A stretch of DNA of 15,475 bases from an uncultured Anaerosolibacter sp. Its GTDB lineage: Bacteria; Bacillota_A; Clostridia; Peptostreptococcales; Thermotaleaceae. The notes beneath the pieces are model-generated. The model was not told the DNA's origin and made no database searches. It saw only the letters and a program-made list of their open reading frames with translations. Every line of letters starts with the position of its first letter. Position 1 is the stretch's first letter. Below are positions 12,667 to 15,475 of the stretch, piece after piece. Where the stretch lies: NCBI GenBank assembly GCA_937948705.1, contig CALECF010000025.1, forward strand, positions 1 through 15,475, read 5' to 3'. A program made the position numbers and the translations under genes.

Positions 12667-13545
12667 TTAGAGGTGCTTTTCTACATAAGCAGCAAAGTTC
12701 TCGAGAATAGATTGCCACCCTTGTCTTTGCTGCAGGTAGCTATGAAAGTCCTCGGCAACAAAGGTTTCCTCTACACCTACTCCTCCCAACATGCTGTTGA
12801 AGGTCACGGAAACCTCTCTGCCATCGCCTAATACATAACAGATCTGTTCGTAGGGAACAACTTTAGTGTATGTTCCATTAAAATGGAATGACATCTTGCC
12901 ATCCCTGGAAGCCATGGTATAATCAAAAGTCCCACCACTTATAGGATGATTCACTGCCTCTGGACAATACCAGTCCTCTGATGCGTAGTTCCATGCGGTG
13001 ATGTGCTCAGGCTGGGTAAATCCGTTCCAAACTGACTCGACCGGACGCGGAATAAAGGTACGTACTGTTATTCTCATGGGTTCAGACTGACTTTCTTCGC
13101 TAATCTTTTTGACTAGTTCCAGAGCTTTAGGCCAGGTTTCCTCAAACATTTCTGTATACTCATCCTCCGTATCCATGTTGACCGTGAATCTTGTGTGGTC
13201 TCCGTCAATGAGATCTAAGGTATAGTTTTCATAAGAAGGTGCCCATGCTTTTATGGCCTCGCTCTCAGTGTCCACAACCCCATCCATTATATATCCCAGG
13301 TGTCTGATAGAGATGAACTCAGGATATCTGCTCTCTGCAATCTCCGATACCATTCCTTCTAGTTTTCCATCGCTAGTGATGGTTAGAAAACGAATAGCGT
13401 CACCCTGATTCCAGCTACCGTCAAAGTAGGAGCCCTCCATGAACACACGGCTCCACTCCTCATATTTACGTAGATCAGTAATTGTTTCCCAAACAACTTC
13501 AGGTCTTGCCTTTATGACAATTGAATGATTCATTTGGTTCATCAT
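12667..13545 (-). CDS. Tandem SRPBCC/AHSA1-domain protein
   Basis: The 292-residue protein holds two START-like (SRPBCC) domains in a row. Domain one (about 1-150) begins HSIVIKARPEVVWETITDLR, the usual start of polyketide-cyclase/dehydrase-like proteins. Domain two (about 157-292) begins ITVRTFIPRPVESVWNGFTQ and continues PEHITAWNYASEDWYCPEAV, typical of AHSA1-type proteins, ending QGWQSILENFAAYVEKH. These folds bind hydrophobic ligands in a cavity; no catalytic residue can be named. The ATG follows GGAGGGGG; Met2 and Met5 are alternative starts. Upstream in the same orientation is a broken VOC gene, 11 nt away, so the two once formed an operon, an arrangement often seen for AHSA1 and VOC genes. 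Domain calls are firm, function unknown. Confidence 0.85.
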   Translation of the reverse strand: MMNQMNHSIVIKARPEVVWETITDLRKYEEWSRVFMEGSYFDGSWNQGDAIRFLTITSDGKLEGMVSEIAESRYPEFISIRHLGYIMDGVVDTESEAIKAWAPSYENYTLDLIDGDHTRFTVNMDTEDEYTEMFEETWPKALELVKKISEESQSEPMRITVRTFIPRPVESVWNGFTQPEHITAWNYASEDWYCPEAVNHPISGGTFDYTMASRDGKMSFHFNGTYTKVVPYEQICYVLGDGREVSVTFNSMLGGVGVEETFVAEDFHSYLQQRQGWQSILENFAAYVEKHL

Positions 13546-13555
13546 AATCCCCCTC

Positions 13556-13764
13556 CTATTCTAATGGTATCTGGGATTCATCTGCAAACATGAACTCCCA
13601 TTGATGTCCATCTAGGTCTACAAATGCGTCATAATACATCCATCCATGATCCATGGCTACCAACTCATCTACCCTTTTATGGCTTTTTATCTGAATGCTA
13701 AGTAAGACCTGCGTGTCTTGTTGAGATTTATCACGGGCAGGTTAATATATATAGCTTGGACCAT
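13556..13764 (-). pseudogene. Frameshifted VOC (glyoxalase-like) gene
   Basis: On the minus strand the ATG at 13764, with AAAGGAGCGAG in front, begins MVQAIYINLPVINLNKT, a typical VOC N-terminus, then meets a stop after 25 codons. A second frame carries the rest: SQQDTQVLLSIQIKSHKRVD, ELVAMDHGWMYYDAFVDLDG and HQWEFMFADESQ, ending TAG at 13558. DLDGHQWEFM is the conserved metal-site strand of the family's C-terminal half. Start and stop are 209 nt apart, not a multiple of three, while the family is about 130-140 residues. A large segment after NLNKT and a smaller one before MDHGW seem deleted. The ribosome site is preserved, so transcription into the SRPBCC gene may continue. Confidence 0.75.
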
Positions 13765-13799
13765 GCTGACTCGCTCCTTTTAATATAATAGTCTTGCAA

Positions 13800-13925
13800 T
13801 TGTGTTTAACTGATACCCGTTCTTATAAACCCTTAAGCATGAATTCTTTTTTTACAGGATGTATCCATGGATTTGGGGAACAAAAGCCGTGGGGGTCAAT
13901 CCAAACCGCTCCTCTAGACTCTTTG
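13800..13925 (-). other. Unassigned open stretch between VOC pseudogene and azlD
   Basis: On the minus strand one frame reads TVYISKESRGAVWIDPHGFC, then SPNPWIHPVKKEFMLKGL and a stop. It has aromatic and proline content like a real protein but no start codon; it begins right after the azlD stop region. An antisense frame is also open (13794-14039), so neither can be trusted. It could be a C-terminal remnant of a lost gene downstream of azlD. Confidence 0.25.
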
Positions 13926-13940
13926 GATATGTATACAGTA

Positions 13941-14255
13941 TCAGTGGTTCACAGTGATCATGATCACCATGCCTATAATAATGGTCGTGAATACGTTTTT
14001 CGTTTTATAGGCGATAGCTGCAGCGACCATTCCTGCTAAAAGATAACTATTGCTGAATGAAATATCCAAATAACCCTTCGGCAGTAAAATAGATGGAGTA
14101 ATTAGGGCTGCTAAAAATGCAGTTGGTACATGTTTTAACCATTTCTCTAGCCAAGAGGGTATTCCTATGCTGGTAAAGATAACCTGTGAACCAATACGGG
14201 TAATAAAGGTTACCAAAGCCATACCTATAATTATAGTGATTAATCTAAGATTCAT
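13941..14255 (-). CDS. azlD: AzlD, small subunit of branched-chain amino acid exporter
   Basis: The 104-residue protein starts at the ATG at 14255, preceded by AAAGGAG and overlapping the azlC stop by 11 nt; a longer frame to 14312 lies inside azlC. It is almost wholly hydrophobic, with about four membrane segments: LRLITIIIGMALVTFITRIG, then a loop WLEKWLKHVPTAFLAALIT, then SYLLAGMVAAAIAYKT and TTIIIGMVIMITVNH. The pattern fits AzlD (LIV-E small chain), which with AzlC exports branched-chain or related amino acids (and the toxic analogue azaleucine in Bacillus). The overlap implies translational coupling and equal amounts of both subunits in the cytoplasmic membrane. Confidence 0.9.
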   Translation of the reverse strand: MNLRLITIIIGMALVTFITRIGSQVIFTSIGIPSWLEKWLKHVPTAFLAALITPSILLPKGYLDISFSNSYLLAGMVAAAIAYKTKNVFTTIIIGMVIMITVNH

Positions 14256-14970
14256 TGCCTGTTCTCCTTTCGATGATGCCTCCAACAATACTTGCAGCAA
14301 CAGCAGATACAATAATATACCACTTACCAGGCAGATATAAGGATCCTAAAACAGCGGTCAAGGCAGAGACTAGGGCTACAAGCAGAGCTGTTCTATTAAC
14401 CAGACGAGGAACCAACAAAACCATAAATGTTAATGGTATAACAAAATCTAGTCCCCATTCTAGTGGGTTAGGGATACTATGATAAAGGGCAGCGCCTAAA
14501 AAGGTGGAAGACACCCATATGATGTATAATAAAAAACTTACGCTCAACTGGTAATACGGGTCGTATCCTTTTTTTTCAATTCGGTTAGTCGTTAAAGCAT
14601 AGCTTTCATCCGTCATACTGAAAGCTAAAAGATACTGTATGACTTTGGATTGCTTGAAGAGATGATGTGACAGGGATGCACCCATCAATAGGTGGCGCAG
14701 GTTAATGAGGAAAGTGGTAAAAACAATTACCCCCCAATTGGTAATGCCGGAATTAATCATGGCAATGGCCATAAACTGGGCTGCTCCAGCAAAAACTGTC
14801 ATAGACATAAAGGTTATTTCAAAGGTGGAAAAACCTGCAGTTCTACCCATTATGCCACAAGTTAGTGCAAAAGGAATGACTCCTGCGGTAATGGGTGAAC
14901 AATCTTTTAATACTTCTTTCCAGATACCTGTATGCCAATTTCCCAAAGCGTAAGATGAATTTTTATCCAT
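14245..14970 (-). CDS. azlC: AzlC, large subunit of branched-chain amino acid exporter
   Basis: The start at 14970 (ATG, MDKNSSYALG) was preferred to the TTG at 14982, which directly abuts the GGAAAGGAG site. The 241-residue protein has the AzlC signature SPITAGVIPFALTCGIMGRT (about 25-44), followed by FMSMTVFAGAAQFMAIAM, FLINLRHLLMGASLS and SMTDESYALT, all hallmarks of the family, and several membrane helices through the C-terminus. With AzlD it forms an amino acid efflux pump in the cytoplasmic membrane. The 113 nt between azlC and the divergent MocR-type regulator contains an inverted repeat, so the pair is probably controlled by that regulator. Confidence 0.92.
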   Translation of the reverse strand: MDKNSSYALGNWHTGIWKEVLKDCSPITAGVIPFALTCGIMGRTAGFSTFEITFMSMTVFAGAAQFMAIAMINSGITNWGVIVFTTFLINLRHLLMGASLSHHLFKQSKVIQYLLAFSMTDESYALTTNRIEKKGYDPYYQLSVSFLLYIIWVSSTFLGAALYHSIPNPLEWGLDFVIPLTFMVLLVPRLVNRTALLVALVSALTAVLGSLYLPGKWYIIVSAVAASIVGGIIERRTGNES

Positions 14971-15026
14971 TAGAAGTTTCAACTCCTTTCCTCTTCATTA
15001 TAATGTAGAAGGAAATCCCATATAAA

Positions 15027-15061
15027 TATCCAATTATAATATAATTGTACTGAATTGGATA
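15027..15061. promoter_or_regulatory. Inverted-repeat operator in azlC/mocR divergent promoter
   Basis: TATCCAATT (15027-15035) and AATTGGATA (15053-15061) are perfect inverted 9-mers 17 nt apart. Between them lie overlapping TATAAT-like boxes (15035-15040 and 15040-15045) usable on the plus strand and their complement on the minus strand. This is where a divergent MocR/GntR regulator would be expected to act on both promoters. Confidence 0.55.
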
Positions 15062-15083
15062 CCAAAGGAGTGGGAATAACAAA

Positions 15084-15475
15084 ATGGATATATCCAAATT
15101 GATCGTTAATACAAAATTGGGCATTCATTCACCCTATTACTTACAGATTGCTGCCCTTATAAAAGCTAAGATTGTTGACGGCTCCCTGGCATTAGGCGAA
15201 AAGCTGCCTGCTGAAAGGGAACTTGCTGTATTGTTTGAGGTCAGCAGAACTACAGCAATCAATGCATATCGCCATTTAGAAAAGGATGGCTATGTAAACA
15301 CAAAGAGTGGTAGTGGTACATATGTCAGTGATAGATATACTTTGGTAAGCAAAGCCAATCATGAAATCCCTTGGCCTCAATTGTTAAAACCCTATATTCA
15401 GTCCTCCATGACTTCACTTATGAGTGAGCTGATGGTGAGCAATGTTTTGGAGAATAAAATTTCCTTGGATGCTGG
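15084..15475 (+). CDS. MocR-family regulator (GntR HTH plus aminotransferase), 5' part
   Basis: The frame starts at the ATG at 15084 and is open to the right edge, giving 130 residues of a protein normally about 470 long. AAAGGAG (15064-15070) lies 13 nt upstream, rather far but the only good site. Residues about 15-85 form a GntR winged helix-turn-helix: YYLQIAALIKAKIVDGSLAL, then GEKLPAERELAVLFEVSRTT and AINAYRHLEKDGYV with the wing GSGTYV. The following linker (WPQLLKPYIQSSMTSLM) and divergence from a transporter are typical of MocR/PdxR regulators, whose C-terminal domain is a PLP-binding aminotransferase fold that lies outside this window. It probably senses an amino acid through PLP and controls azlCD. 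Confidence 0.85.
   Translation, partial: MDISKLIVNTKLGIHSPYYLQIAALIKAKIVDGSLALGEKLPAERELAVLFEVSRTTAINAYRHLEKDGYVNTKSGSGTYVSDRYTLVSKANHEIPWPQLLKPYIQSSMTSLMSELMVSNVLENKISLDA

Noticed and set aside
13794..14039. Plus-strand 81-residue frame with His-rich part
   Set aside because: The His-rich end is antisense to the azlD C-terminus; no ribosome site and no family signal.
1..15475. CRISPR array, defence system or toxin-antitoxin pair
   Set aside because: No regularly spaced repeats, nuclease or helicase genes, and no small paired antitoxin/toxin genes with recognisable motifs were found.

Overview
The window looks like a piece of accessory chromosome from a low-GC Firmicute, most probably a member of the Clostridia. 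The reasons are the AT-rich intergenic DNA, strong AGGAGG-type ribosome binding sites, a T-box leader, an EFR1-type flavodoxin/ferredoxin, FosX, and short GGGAC-type repeats next to the remnant of a Y1 (RAYT-like) transposase. I cannot name a species. I see no rRNA, tRNA, CRISPR array, defence island or intact mobile element.

Layout. Positions 1-373 hold the 3' end of an ATP-grasp enzyme gene, followed by two terminator hairpins. Positions 671-2340 are a compact operon: a promoter, a perfect 16-bp palindrome at the predicted transcription start, a membrane-anchored alpha/beta hydrolase, a TetR regulator and a terminator. A broken Y1 transposase remnant and a GGGAC repeat follow, then an EFR1-family flavodoxin/ferredoxin (2637-3416). 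Positions 3479-4819 hold the most interesting unit: a promoter, a T-box riboswitch with a likely tyrosine (UAC) specifier, a 30-codon ORF that reads like the decayed N-terminus of tyrosyl-tRNA synthetase, and an intact stand-alone B3/B4 (PheRS-type tRNA-editing) domain gene. An HDHD2-like HAD phosphatase, FosX (fosfomycin epoxide hydrolase) and a GNAT acetyltransferase flanked by GGGAC repeats follow on the plus strand, ending at a long perfect palindrome.

The minus strand from 7195 to 9556 carries an AraC/GyrI-like regulator and an alkylation-repair pair, alkA-like glycosylase and adaA. Between the pair lies what may be the decayed 3' end of an O6-alkylguanine-DNA methyltransferase gene. A G+C-rich unexplained block and a DUF2200 gene with its own strong promoter and terminator follow (9660-10284). 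Then come two orphan coding remnants (10354-10781), a second, two-domain GNAT enzyme and an isochorismatase-like hydrolase. On the minus strand lie a two-domain SRPBCC/AHSA1 protein preceded by a frameshifted VOC pseudogene, and the azlC-azlD branched-chain amino acid exporter genes. The azlCD pair is divergent from a MocR-type GntR/aminotransferase regulator that runs off the right edge.

Most genes are small independent units with their own signals. They deal with detoxification, modification and repair (FosX, acetyltransferases, isochorismatase, SRPBCC, AdaA/AlkA), and several pseudogenes suggest repeated gain and loss. Function calls rest on motif recognition by eye; no database search was run.
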